NCBI GenBank assembly: GCA_021234155.1
Contig: JAJEKV010000548.1
Location: 1-64,000 of the forward strand
Length of the DNA stretch: 64,000 bases
Source: Isoetes taiwanensis
Lineage: Eukaryota > Streptophyta > Lycopodiopsida > Isoetales > Isoetaceae
Direction: 5' to 3'
Program-made: the position numbers and the translations under genes
The notes under the pieces: generated by a model
Seen by the model: the letters and a program-made list of their open reading frames with translations, nothing else
Database searches by the model: none
Told to the model about the DNA's origin: nothing
Shown: in pieces, positions 24,605 through 35,609 of the stretch
Layout: each line of letters begins with the position of its first letter
Numbering within the stretch: position 1 is the stretch's first letter

Positions 24605-24690
24605 AAAATGGAAACCTCCCCAATTTTCCCATATGGAAACCTCCCCAACTTTCCATGGAAGCTTGGGGAGGTTTCCATATGGGAAAATTT
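24605..24690. repeat. Left palindromic GGAAACCTCCCC array
   Basis: Two forward copies of GGAAACCTCCCC are followed by CCATGGAAGCTTGGG and then the complement GGGGAGGTTTCC. Together they form a near-perfect fold-back, with arms ATATGGAAACCTCCCC and GGGGAGGTTTCCATAT around a central AAGCTT. Confidence 0.8.
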
Positions 24691-25579
24691 AGAATTTTTT
24701 GAGCGGAGAGATCCACTCCTCGTAAATGCAAAGAATTTATGATGATCTCTCCTCGTAAATGCAAAGAATTTATGATCGACAGCAAAATTAGATTGCCCCT
24801 TTCACTTTCGTACATGAATTTCTATCTGGAGCTTTTCAAATTCGATGCGAAGTGTTATTCTTGAATCTGTGGACTGAAGACTGGGGTAAGTAAATCGGTT
24901 TTGGACCCCAGTAAATCGGTTTTGGAGTTTTGCATGTTGAATGATCTAATGTTTGCCTTTTTGCATATAGCGTATATTTAAAATTAGAGCTCAAGAAGCA
25001 AAAGCGGCTCAAGGGATCCGAGCGGGTCCGGCGGCTCTGCGAAGCTAGCTGAAGGGGTTCTAAAGGGGTTCTCAAGCAAGAGGCTCGAAGGGGTGCGAAG
25101 AGGCCGCGACAAACAACAAGGTAAAAACATAGATCTCTATTTCTTTTCTTGAAGCTTTCTATCTTCCACGGCGGTTATGAATAGTCCGCCTAATCCCTCG
25201 TGATGAAAGAAGCTCGAGAAGAGGCGTAGCTTGTCATGTTTCTTGATGTTGCAAAGATGAACTGGTCAAAAGTTTGTCTCGGGATCCGCCGGTTCTTCTT
25301 CCGCAGAGCATTATTCTGATTGATGCGGATATAGGTAATCTTCATGCATATTCTTTGAATCGTGGGGAACTGGACAAGATTTGATTTCATAAATGATTCT
25401 TGCTCTTTGCACGATCATTGTACAATATGCTCGGACGGAAATGTAAAGGATGCATAGCAAAAGACAGAGATGTTTATGCATTTCAAGATCAATGGTTAAA
25501 ACCAATGGTAACATTTTAAGCATGGATGAGGCTGGTGCCTCCGGTTGTCGGATCTTTTAGTGTGGCAATTTGAAAATAT

Positions 25580-25783
25580 TTGGATCATAGCACAACGAAA
25601 ATGGGGCCTAGATTTACGCAAGGTAGTGTGTTTGCGAGGTTTATGATTCTTTTAATTTATTTTGTGGCGGCTCTTGTTTTCGACAAGCACGCGGCGAGAA
25701 TGATTCACAAGGAGCTCTTTCCTTTTGGTCCTAAAGGTGAGGTTAGGATTAAAGTATATGCATCCTTCCTTGGAGAATTGTAG
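25580..25783 (+). other. Unrecognised 67-codon frame inside the TIR element
   Basis: A short frame with a hydrophobic centre (FMILLIYFVAALVF, about residues 21-34) flanked by basic residues. It may be part of an exon captured from a host gene. No family recognised. Confidence 0.15.
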
Positions 25784-26039
25784 ATATGTCATCCGATAGG
25801 GTTCTTTCTAGTGATACTTTAGCACTTGGTAGTGCCGTTGGGGTTATTCTTGACAAAGATTGGTCGTTAAGAGGCTACATTACGAACATAAAACACGAAA
25901 TGCCGAGCCTATGTAAAAAATACATCAATTGATGCCTTTAATTTGTTTCATTAAATGTTACATGCACGTTATCTCTATGTCGTGGTGAGCAACCATAGGC
26001 CTCGGACTTACCACATTTTGGAAGGACTCATCTCAAGCT

Positions 26040-26625
26040 CTTGGATATCTCAAGGCACTTTGTATAAAAGGTCAATTGGAGAAAGCATCGCAGCATTAAT
26101 CGGACCAATTAGAAACCATTGAACAAACATGATACGCCCGCTTACTTTCGAGAGACTTGTATCTCAGATATTACAAGGATGCATTAGAATGAAAGCCTTG
26201 AAGAAGCAAAAAGCATGTCCATGCTCATCTCATGAAATATTCATTGGGACCAAATGACTTCCAAATATGGAATATGATTATTGACATGTTTGCAAAATGT
26301 GGAAGCATTGAGGATGCCGAGGAAGTATTTGATGGGTTGATTGTTAAGAATGTGTTCCTATGGACTCCAATGATTGGGGCTTATGTTGATAATGAACATG
26401 GAAAGGAAGCTCGAACTCTTTAAGGAAATGAAACAAGAGGGTTTTGAACCGGATAAAAGTAACTTATGTGAAGGTCTTGAGTGCATGTGCCGATATATCC
26501 GGCCTTGAATTGGGTAAATGGATGCATTCTATGACCCTAAGAGCTCAATGTGGATCAAATGTCTTTGTGCAAAATACCCTTATTGACATGTATTCAATCA
26601 TAGGTTACTATAAACATTCTATGGA
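26040..26625 (+). pseudogene. Pentatricopeptide-repeat (PPR) fragment
   Basis: Frames that shift near 26190, 26422 and 26455 together read as a PLS-class PPR protein. A lead-in resembles ALCIKGQLEKA, then LQGCIRMKAL, then HAHLMKYSLGPNDF, then NMIIDMFAKCGSIEDAEEVF. These are followed by WTPMIGAYVDNEHGKEA, VLSACADISGLELGKWMHS and NVFVQNTLIDMYS. That is about four 35-residue repeats. PPR proteins bind organellar RNA, but this piece lacks a proper start and is cut off exactly where the GGAAACCTCCCC array begins, so it is a captured, dead fragment. Confidence 0.8.
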
Positions 26626-27108
26626 AACCTCTCCTAGTTTCCTTGGAAAATTGGGGAGGTTTCCATTAAAATATTTTGAAAAAATAAAGGGCCATAATTA
26701 ATAAAGGCGGGTGTAATTAATAGGGGCATGTTTACACAACCACCGAGGTGGCTATTAAAGAAGCACATGGATCAAGGCAGATCATGGAGGGCTTTTTTTA
26801 CTAATTTTTGTGGAAACCTCCCCAATTTTCCATGGAAACCTCCCTGTTTTCAGATATGGAAACCTCCCCGGTTTTCCAGAAAGTTGGGGAGGTTTCCGTG
26901 AAAGGTGGGAGAGCTTCATGGAAACCTCCCCCTATTTTTCCAAAATGGAAACCTCCCCGTGTTTGCCTCGGAAAGTTGGGGAGGTTTCCGGAAAGGTGGG
27001 GAGGTTTCCGTGAAAATGAGGGAGGTTTCGGGGAAAGTTAGGGAGGTTTCCAATCGAAAGTGGGGGAGGTTTCCATGGAAAATTGGGGAGGTTTCCATTG
27101 AAGTCCAA
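26618..27108. repeat. Right palindromic GGAAACCTCCCC arrays
   Basis: A first fold-back lies at 26620-26666. From 26811, about five forward copies (GGAAACCTCCC) alternate with, and then give way to, about six inverse copies (GGGGAGGTTTCC). Spacers are 10-25 bases and most contain TTTTCC or GGAAAA. The whole could extrude as a branched cruciform. Confidence 0.85.
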
Positions 27109-27124
27109 CCCAAATCGGGCGTAG

Positions 27125-28750
27125 AAAAAACCATCAGATTAGTTTAGGTGCGTTCTTTGAGATCGGATCATGTGGGGACATGTAAGTAAATCCGGTCCGG
27201 GCATCCCGTGGGTACTTGTAAATGTTCTGAACATGTAAGTGTTGTGGCTAGTACTTTCGAATTTTGGCTGGGTCCGCTCTTAATTTTCCAGGGGACGGGC
27301 AAAATAAGTTTACACCTTTCGCGTGACAGGAAGTTCCTAAATTCAAGCCTTTCAAATGCAATAAAAAAATTTAAGATAACAGAAACCAGTCTTTTTCCGC
27401 AAAAACATAGACAGAATAGATATATACATAGAACAAGGCATATTTCCATTATAAGTTCATGAAATACATAATGAAGTTCTTACATAGATACTACTAAAAT
27501 AAAAGTAGTAGTTTAAAGTTTAAAATCAATCACAAAAACTTATTCAAGTGACATTCTTTTCTTTTGCTTCACTTCATACCAGTCTTGCTAATCTATGCTT
27601 TCAAATGGTTCATTCCACAAGGACACACACATTGTGGCATCAAGTGTTTCTAAGTTTATGCCCTTATAGCACTCTTAATAGCATTTTAACGAGAGAAACC
27701 CCTCTCTCAACACGGAAAATTTCATGGTATTTGGTTGGTTGGTTGGTTGGTACTTGGTAATGCAAATGCAATGCATGGAATGGAACAATAAGGAATAAGA
27801 GATTTCTAATGTCAATGGTTCTTTGGTATCTATAATGTATACTTATTTTAAGTTCGGTTAAAAAATGGGATGTACAGAGATATTATAATCAATAATAATA
27901 TAAATGTTTAAAATTGATAAAGCTATATAGCAAGAAAAATGTGCATTTCTCTCGTTTCTAGCCTTTCAAATGACTTTAGTATGTCTTGTAGTTGCCCTTC
28001 TCTATGATGACGGGCAATTGCCCAAGTGCTACCCTTCATTTGCCATACTGATTATTTTTTCACCTGTTTTGATGGGCAAAAATCCAAAAAACGGGCATGA
28101 AAGCCGTCAAATTCGAGCCCTGGTTGCCGGGCATTACATCTTTATACCACTTGTTTTGGGGTGGGAGAGGGCACCATTTGTGGGTTCATGGGAGGGAACA
28201 TTGTTGTGATGCTATGTAAATAGAATATCTTAGAATAGTTGTGTACAATTGAGTAGTCTACCGTACTCCTTATGTATGCCCTTTTGCTTTTTTATCGCGA
28301 TTTTGCACTATGGGTTTTTATCCAAGTTTGAATGTTTGGCACTGTTCGTGGCATAAAAAAGGATTTTGAATCTTATGAACAATTATAACCATTCTTCTTG
28401 CTATAGTTTTAATGCAAAATTTTTAATATCGTCTCATGTGTTGTCATCAAATCAATCATGGATGCAAAAAATGGATCCAAACAGTAGTATTCCATGAACA
28501 ACAACATTAACATAGAGACAAAACACAATTTTGGGACTCCTGACCTGTGCCTAATCTAGCAAAGAATGGATTGAGATTGAGAAGATTAAGTGCAAGGCCT
28601 AGTTATAATAAATGACCTTTTTATTCTTATGCTAAGGAGAACTCCCAACCTGTATCTAATACATAGAAAATTCGGAAGAAAAATTAACTTGTGTAACAGA
28701 GAATGAATTAAGATTGAGAAAGATTAAGTGCAATATATTTTTTGTTCTGC
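27125..28750. other. Gene-less stretch
   Basis: AT-rich DNA without a supportable frame. A (GGTT)n tract lies at about 27732-27750. The pair at 28560-28600 and 28680-28735 (AATGGATTGAGATTGAGAAG / AATGAATTAAGATTGAGAAA, each followed by GATTAAGTGCAA) is an imperfect local duplication. Confidence 0.35.
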
Positions 28751-29186
28751 TCAGGAGATAAAACTCCAAGAACCAACTGTGAGAAACTCGATGTGTGTCA
28801 AATACTCAAATTCTTCATGCCATTCTTGATCTATCGTTGGATCTACTCCAAGTAGCAATTTTTCAAGAAGTTTGTAGGCTATAAATGCTGTGCTAATAAT
28901 TTGTGCAATATGATGAACCAACTGCAGATGTTTGCTGAGTGAGCAAAGGCATGGCCTCTTGAGAGATAAGAGATTATATGCACCTAGTTTGAGAAGCCAA
29001 AAGCCACTGGTCGGAACTGTTCTGCAACACAATCCACTAACATGCATTGGCAACCTTTTCAAACACTGTTTTGATGTTGTGAAAGAATGCATAGATCCAG
29101 AAAATCATAATGACGCAACTGTACATGTGGAGTATGCCCTATTTGGTAAAGCTCGGTTCCTTCCATACATGCAAAAAATATTATGA
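28751..29186. other. Unrecognised overlapping ORFs
   Basis: A minus-strand frame (29092-28751, 113 codons) and a plus-strand frame (28932-29186, 84 codons) overlap. The minus frame is closer to the J-domain relic and shares its strand, but its residues do not match the segment expected after a J-domain in auxilin-like proteins. Function unknown. Confidence 0.15.
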
Positions 29187-29223
29187 GTATCTTCCAGAAA
29201 CACTGAAGAAATAACAAAGCAAC

Positions 29224-29370
29224 ATAATTCTGTTGAACTGTGGCACTTTTCTTCTGTACCTTGTTAGGGTAAACACAAAGTGTTGCCTTCCTGTATACTT
29301 TCTTCATAGATGCTTCTGTAATAAGATCTATTAAGGAAACTGGCTGCCAACCATACTCTGGCCAAAACAC
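29224..29370 (-). pseudogene. Auxilin-type J-domain exon relic
   Basis: After an acceptor-like TATTGCAG, the minus strand encodes [20 protein letters not shown], then [17 protein letters not shown] and a QQNY end. This is the J-domain exon of plant auxilin-like or JAC1-type proteins, which recruit Hsc70 to uncoat clathrin vesicles or to support chloroplast movement. Family members normally read CIHPDKVQQKG at this spot. Here the essential His-Pro-Asp is Tyr-Pro-Asn, so Hsp70 stimulation would be lost. The expected following exon (EKVFDLLKEAWNKF-like) is not found downstream, and no upstream exons are recognised. I call it a dead fragment. Confidence 0.7.
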
Positions 29371-29768
29371 CTGCAATAGTACAAATTCCATTCATAAAAT
29401 CCTTATTACTAACAATATTGCAGCTTGCATATGACGTACATATTAGACTCTTTGTTGCAGCGGGCATGCAAAGGAACAATAGCTTCTATTATACCCTGAT
29501 TTGCAAAATCAAAATCATCGTGCATAAACAAATAACTAATATTTTAAGCACATGCAAAAATAAACTTACCTTATTATAAAAAAAGAAGAGCATTCTTTAA
29601 CTGAATCCAAAGCAGTAGGACCTTCCAAAATGCACAGACATAGTACAAAGAATGTTCATATAGCTTGAAAGAAGTAGCAAGAGGATTGAAACCTAGTTGC
29701 ATAGATTTACAAAATCTGTCTAGAAATAAAGGCGCTAGTGTAGCTGCTTCTTGTAATGCTTCTTGTTG

Positions 29769-30237
29769 CTAGAGTAATACTCCCATAATCTCATCCGGTG
29801 AAAGAATCCTCAGCTTGTCATCCTCTTTAAATCCTGTCAAACATTCGTATTCTTCCTTGTCTAATCCCAGCCTTTTTATAGAGGCACCAGGCCCCTCATG
29901 TCCCGAGACCACATTCCCCTCATTTCCTTCTACTTGCTGCACCAATTCTGAAGACTTAGTTTTTGCCAAGAATCTAACCTGTGGTCTGGGCGAAACTCTT
30001 CTCAGGGTGGCCAAGCGGGGTGCCCTTCTGGGATGAGCTAATAAATTTAAAAACAAACGAACCTGGAGTTTGGAGTACTAACTGGAAACAACAGAAGAGC
30101 AAAGTACCAACGAATTTCAGAAGCAGGTCGAATGTAAGATTCAGAATGGAATTTTTCAGTGCTGGGATAAAAAATGGCATTCTAAGCGATTTGCCATGGG
30201 CTGCTTGGCTATGACGACGAAGCAGAGTGGCACCCAA
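29769..30237 (-). other. Possible small organelle-targeted protein gene
   Basis: The minus strand has an 87-codon frame starting MGATLLRRHSQAAHG at 30237, rich in Arg, Ser and Ala like a mitochondrial presequence. It is followed by a second frame (to 29769) with RRVSPRPQVRFLAK and an acidic end, KEDDKLRILSPDEIM-like, closing at a stop. A 3'-splice-like TTATTAGCTCATCCCAG sits between them near 30030, so a two-exon gene is plausible, but I could not find a donor that keeps phase. The product is unrecognised. It could equally be an untranslated or broken gene. Confidence 0.25.
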
Positions 30238-30282
30238 ACCCTAATACGTGAGAAACCGCTTGTTTCTTGCGTAATCTGAATC

Positions 30283-30442
30283 GTTGATTTGGCATAATCT
30301 CAGCCGTCTAATCTAGGGCGTGGTTCAAGACACACCCTATAACATTATAATATAAAGATGATTTGGCATAATCTCAGCCGTCTAATCTAGGGCGCGTGGT
30401 TCAAGACACACCCTTATATAATATATATATATATATATAAGA
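30283..30442. repeat. Tandem duplication and (AT)n tract
   Basis: A block beginning TGATTTGGCATAATCTCAGC and containing CGTCTAATCTAGGGCG and TTCAAGACACACCC occurs twice (30283-30352 and 30357-30414). It is followed by an AT dinucleotide run at about 30415-30441. Confidence 0.8.
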
Positions 30443-30449
30443 TATATAG

Positions 30450-30520
30450 CTATGCCCCACCCTAACTTATTGACCCAATTGATGTGTGACTTTGTTTGAT
30501 GGCTTTTAAAGCCTTAAAGA
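30450..30520 (-). repeat. Dispersed repeat, copy A
   Basis: The complement contains GGCTTTAAAAGCCATCAAAC, AAGTC and TCAATTGGGTCAATAAGTTA, then GGTGGGGCATAGC. The same series occurs at 41541-41645 on the plus strand, and the GGTGGGGCATAG end recurs at 41950. Its AAGGCTTTAAAAGCC word is a palindrome. Confidence 0.7.
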
Positions 30521-30529
30521 CATTTGTTG

Positions 30530-32190
30530 AGGATGTTCTGGTCTTTCATCTTTCCTTTGTCTTTCATTTGCTTCCTAGCTGCTCTTTGCTTCTGAATTCT
30601 CTTATAACTGCCATTCACTCTTGTCCATTTGAATCTGTCACCTTCTGGTAGTTTGCGGATTTAACTTTGTCTTCTTACATTAATATCTTCATCAATACTT
30701 TCTTTTGCATACTCCTCATCTGACTGTTTTTCTAAGATATGTCCACCAAGTTTGTCTTGTCATCGCCACAGTTCTCGCTGTTAATCTTGCAAGCAACTGC
30801 CCTCCATAGCTTGCCATAGATTTTTGGACCTGCTCGCCATAGCTTGTCGGCAAAGATGTTGTTCTCTGATTATGTAGGTTAGAACTCGTCGGCAGTTGCA
30901 ATTCAAACCTACTGTCAGCGAATCTCCATCGCTCCAGCTGCAACACCATAGCCGAAGCTCGCATTTTTGTAGTTTGATTGAGCGATGGAGCAACTAAGCG
31001 GATATGGCTTAGTTGTCGAGGAAGAAATCCTACGGTTTGCTTGCAATGGAAAAAATGGCGTAGCGAGGACGACCAAAATCATCTTGCAAAATGGGCGGCT
31101 GGGATTGTTGCCTTGGTGATACGAATATTCCAAGGCACCAACGAAGCAGGATTATATAAGTTTATACCTAATAATTAACCTTTTAGTTTTATGAACCCTA
31201 TGGAACTGTAGGTTCTATAAAAGATAATAATTATGATGGTCCCTTTAAATTTTGAATCAATAGAAGAAGAGATTTTAACGTCATTCTCCATTTAATTGCT
31301 TTGTAGAAGCTTTGTTTAAAAAGTCACTACGTTGAAGTTTGGAAGACCTCTTGTCATGGTATCTCAAATTTAAGCATCATTATGCTCCTTTTATTTCCAT
31401 TCCCTATTCATTCTTCAACTTGCCCCTTGCTACACACCATAGTCCTCTAGCCATTATTTCCATCCCTACACCCATACCATATTTTTATCCCGTGTTCACC
31501 ATTTTGCCATAAATTCACTCCTTTAATACTTTTGTCGAGACCATTTTCTTATTTTCTCATGCATAACCTTTGGGACTATTCACCATCATTTTTTCTTTCC
31601 ACCCCACAACCCTTGTTTTGTAAGTTCTCACCTTTGCGATTTTGTCCACTATTCATTTCAACAATGTTGCTATTTTCTATGATCCATCCTTTTGAAATTT
31701 TAGCTACTTACACCATCATTCCCATTGTCTTTTTACTTTCATTATTATTCTCCTTGCCATATTATTTTTTATCTCTATGCTTTTCTTACTATTTATACCC
31801 TTGTTGTTGCCATGCCGATTACAAAAAAATTGTCTCAAAAGATCGTGGAACCTTCAAATTATTCGATAAGCAAGTGCAAGCTCTTAATAGTTGGCTCTTT
31901 GCATTATTATATTTGCACTTGTATGCCTTGGAACTGGTGGCAATATTATCCACGGAGATTTTTTTATGGATCTACATGAGTCAAATATGGCTGAAATAAT
32001 TAATATGGGCATGGTTGCTCTTAAACTTGCAAAGGTGCAAATTCTACCCATCAAAAATGTTAAAACATTTATGTCCCACCGAAAGTAACGCGTCTAGGTT
32101 TAGGTTATAGGAAGAATCGTGAGCTAAAAAATAGGCCACCATTTTTTGTGCCGACCGCATTCACGTATCACTGATTCGGCTATGGCTTAA
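30530..32190. other. Gene-less stretch
   Basis: Pyrimidine-rich frames (for example 31532-31999) give hydrophobic peptides of Phe, Leu and Ser that are compositional artefacts. No gene supported. Confidence 0.35.
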
Positions 32191-32198
32191 ACCCAATC

Positions 32199-32630
32199 CT
32201 TGTGTCTTTGCACGATACATATGCATGGACCCTCTTTGGTAAGCCCTGCTATAATGTGTCCAAGGTATACTCTTGTTTAAATACGCCTCATGTGCCATCC
32301 AAATCTAAGCTTCATTGGGGTCTTTCAGATGACACTGAATTTAGGTTGTTCAAAAATATCTGGCTTTCCTACTTACTGCCCAAAATCTCTTATTTTGCAT
32401 GGTTAATTGCCAATAAGAGTGTGCCATGTCTGGAAACCATCTCCAGGCACTCAAACCCTGCAACAAATCCAGTAAATCCCTACTGCCCTCTTGGATGCAG
32501 CTATGTTGAATCTATGGAGTATATCTTTGGCTGTGCTAAGCTTACTTCATTTTGGAGATGGTTTGAAGATACTTTTGATATAAACTGTCCTGCTACTCTG
32601 CTTGAATTTATGATGAATGCATTGTGGTGA
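32199..32630 (+). pseudogene. LINE reverse transcriptase 3' fragment (zf-RVT domain)
   Basis: This 142-codon frame matches the C-terminal zinc-binding domain that follows reverse transcriptase in plant L1-type LINEs. It has an opening TYAWTLFGKPCYNVSKVY, a central IWLSYLLPKISYFAWLI, and the Cys/His set near PYCPLGCSYVESMEYIFGCA followed by FWRWFED. The reverse transcriptase core itself is not found upstream, as expected of a 5'-truncated insertion. A stop ends the frame and no poly-A tail is obvious. Confidence 0.75.
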
Positions 32631-32639
32631 TCCTAAACT

Positions 32640-34800
32640 GCATATATAATTAAATCCGACTTGTTTGGAGCTGTACAGACGGAGAAATTTGATGCATAAG
32701 TTCGCAAATAACCCTACTGAAACAAAAATTCGTTCGTGAGGTTTCCTACTGATTCCTTAATTCAAAGATAAACTCGAATTTAGGGATAAGATTCCACCGT
32801 ATGTTTTTCGATTGCCAAGGTTATTTTATTCTAAAGGTTTAGATTATTCGATTGCCAAGGCCAAGGTCTAACTTTAGGAATTTGAATTGAGTTGTTATTG
32901 TGCATTGTTGACAATTCAGCTGGTGCATTACCCATGTTTTTATTTTTTTCCTTTTTTTTTTGTTCTTGAACAACTCATATATCCAATTTAGATTATATGA
33001 AGGGTCAATGAACAGTGTTTGGCCAGTGCGGCTAAATAGTGTCTATTGTACATAATTGATCAAATTTTTGTGTCGAGTGGTGACCTACAAGCAAGTTTTT
33101 TGTATTGTGTGTGCCGAGTGGTGATCGTAAGTATTGAGATTGCATAGACTCTTTTCTTCATTATGTTATTGTCTAAATTTGCTTAGACTTTATAGAACTA
33201 CTAGGGATGTTTTGGAAAGTTCTCAAAAATTGGTATTTACATAAATTCAAAGCCAATTTGGTAACAAATAAGTCCAAACTTCTAACAAATAAGATACATT
33301 TGAATTAGAGCAATTGGTAAAGTGCTAGCATATGTTTCAAATGCAATATTGAAAATACCTCTATAAAAATTGAAGCACACAACGCAATAAATTTTTAGAA
33401 ACGTGGCCTAGCCCATTGCCATCTTCTCGTGATTATTGAACTAGAATAGCCGTCATGAAGGTGTAATTAGAGACAAGTAGTTAACTAGTGAAATTGATAA
33501 ATCTAGTTAAGTAGGTGCACTTTAGCTATGAATAAAGGGAAATTTGCCAACAAAAGAATTTCCAAAGCATTTCAACTTTGCATTTTAGCCAAGTGGAAAG
33601 ATAATCAAAGGTCCTTATTTTACCAAATTTCGCCAAAAAAAAAAAAAAAAGAGCATGAAGTCTTATTTTCTATAGGTTTAGCCAACATTTATATGCCCTT
33701 AAAAATATCTAGGCCCTTAAAATTTACCACGAAATGGACCAATCGCCCGATCTGAGATCCAATCGTTCCACATCAAAGCTTCATTGCACTCCTTCGAAAA
33801 AGCACCGCAGAGAACAATGCGGTCGAGATCATTGTTAAGCAATACATGGTCGATTAAAGATGTTAAAAATCTACAACAAGATTCAAACAACAAAAGAAAA
33901 GAACAAAAGCGCTTCTTTGGAAAGATTGGGGCATACCACATCAGAATCTCAAATGGAGAAACAACGCCCAAAACTTAGCATAACAATGAAATATTTGCTA
34001 GCATAGCTTGTCCAAATTTTATGCTATTATCGACCACGTATTGACTTGGTAGCCATACATACCGAAGCTTCCTTCAAAGAATGATTCTCTGAGCTTATTA
34101 GCCCATATGCTAATAGGCGATCATGTATCGATTACCACATTATGACATCGGCACATAAGGAATTAGTATTGCAAACACCTTAGCTTTAGAACTTAACCGT
34201 GAGATGTGTTTTGCTTACGGGCCATCACATCTATGGTCTTAAAATTTCTAGGCTATTCATTGTGGTGGGTCAATGCCTCTAAAATAACTTGGCGTTTAAT
34301 TCCTTAACCCGATTGATCAATCTACATATATAGAGCATGGTGCTTAAAGCTCAACATTCTCACGTCAAATGGCATGATTCATTATTATAATGAACTTCTA
34401 AATGACCTAAAACTAATCGGCATCACATGCGGTTAGGATATCCACCTTCAGCAGACACCGACCATCATAATGAATGTACACTTAAGTCCGGTGAGGCAAA
34501 GGGCAACCGAGAAAAACCAATTAAAACAACTAAGAATTGGAAGACAGAGCCACATTTGACTTGCATCATCTAGATGTATCGAAAACCATATGGACACATA
34601 TTCAGGGAAAGATTAAGCGAACGTGCAATGAGTTGGTCCGAATACACGGGCAACACAAGTTCTTTCAAGCGATAGTTAGCGGATCATCAACTCGATACTA
34701 CGCCAAACACGGATTTGGTGGTCACGAATCGCATCCAATTCAGAACTTAGTGAGCGGGGAAAATGTAAAACCACATTAATAAATCCTATGAAACATCTAT
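32640..34800. other. Gene-less stretch
   Basis: AT-rich sequence. TTCGATTGCCAAGG is repeated at 32808 and 32848, and GTGCCGAGTGGTGA-like words at 33072 and 33111. An A run lies near 33636. No convincing frame. Confidence 0.35.
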
Positions 34801-34814
34801 TCTCATACTCATGC

Positions 34815-35335
34815 GGTTTAACAATCAAACACACTTTAATGCATTTTACCATCATCAATCAAACCCATTTACCTAGCCCTCTTCAACACCGCAAAAAAAA
34901 AATGGAATAAGCTTGCCAAATCGAAAGCTTTAACCCTACTTCCAATTAAGAGGAACAACTATCATATCACCATACCTTAGATATTCAAAGCTACCTTCTC
35001 GTTGCTTTCCTTGGTTCCCAGAGGTTAAGACAGAGTCTCGCAAAGAGCACAATCACTATTACTACATTGTCTAGGCCAAATAAAACGACAAAAAGAGAAA
35101 CAATCACTATTACCACATTATCTAGGCCAAGCAAAGCGGCGACAAAAGAGGGAAAAGAAGGACGATGCGTGACATTTCTTCTCCGAATTCCAAGAGACAT
35201 TACATGAAAGATTAATTCTCAAACAAACGCCTATTAAACATCTCGACAAGGTTTGACAATCAAGCGACTTTTTAAAGCATTTTATCAATCAAACCCATTT
35301 ACCCTAGCCCTCTTCAACACCACCCAAAAAAAAAA
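34815..35335. repeat. Local direct repeats
   Basis: The block ATCAAACCCATTTACC(C)TAG with flanking CCTCTTCAACACC and an A run occurs at 34855-34900 and again at 35285-35332. In between, ACAATCACTATTACNACATT followed by TCTAGGCCAA occurs twice in tandem (about 35049-35098 and 35099-35150). Confidence 0.7.
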
Positions 35336-35609
35336 ACACGAGATAGAGCAACAATGGGACTTAGGTAAATTAAGAACTATCACAACCCATACAAAATAGA
35401 AGATCCAAAGGAAATTGACCTCGAGCGTAAAAGCCGCTTCGCGCACCAAAGTAAAGGCTAGATCTGACACCAAATTGAAGCGTGAAATAGAAACAAATCT
35501 TTGTAAAATGAGATCCAATGAGAAATCCAAACACCGCATTACATTTGCAAATGGAATCAACAAATACATTTCGCGACCTCGTAGGCGATTTTTAGCGTCG
35601 GACAAAAGT

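Larger units (their letters stand above)
24577..27124. mobile_element. Terminal-inverted-repeat element carrying captured gene pieces
   Basis: The left end (CTGCGCCCGAATTTGG from 24577, then GGAAACCTCCCC) is matched in inverse orientation at the right end, which finishes CCAAATCGGGCGTAG at 27124. Internal to both ends are arrays of GGAAACCTCCCC and its complement. The interior has no transposase. It contains a decayed PPR segment (26040-26620), a GC-rich segment (25000-25110) and a 67-codon unrecognised frame (25580-25783). That is the pattern of a non-autonomous element that picked up host fragments (Pack-MULE-like). A target-site duplication is not evident, so the exact ends are uncertain. 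Confidence 0.6.

Noticed and set aside
26808-27147. Overlapping frames rich in METSP, GNLP and GGFP repeats
   Set aside because: These are translations of the palindromic GGAAACCTCCCC array in several phases on both strands.
31532-31999. A 155-codon plus-strand frame
   Set aside because: It is a pyrimidine-rich stretch giving a monotonous Phe/Leu/Ser/Tyr peptide with overlapping frames in other phases. This is composition, not a gene.
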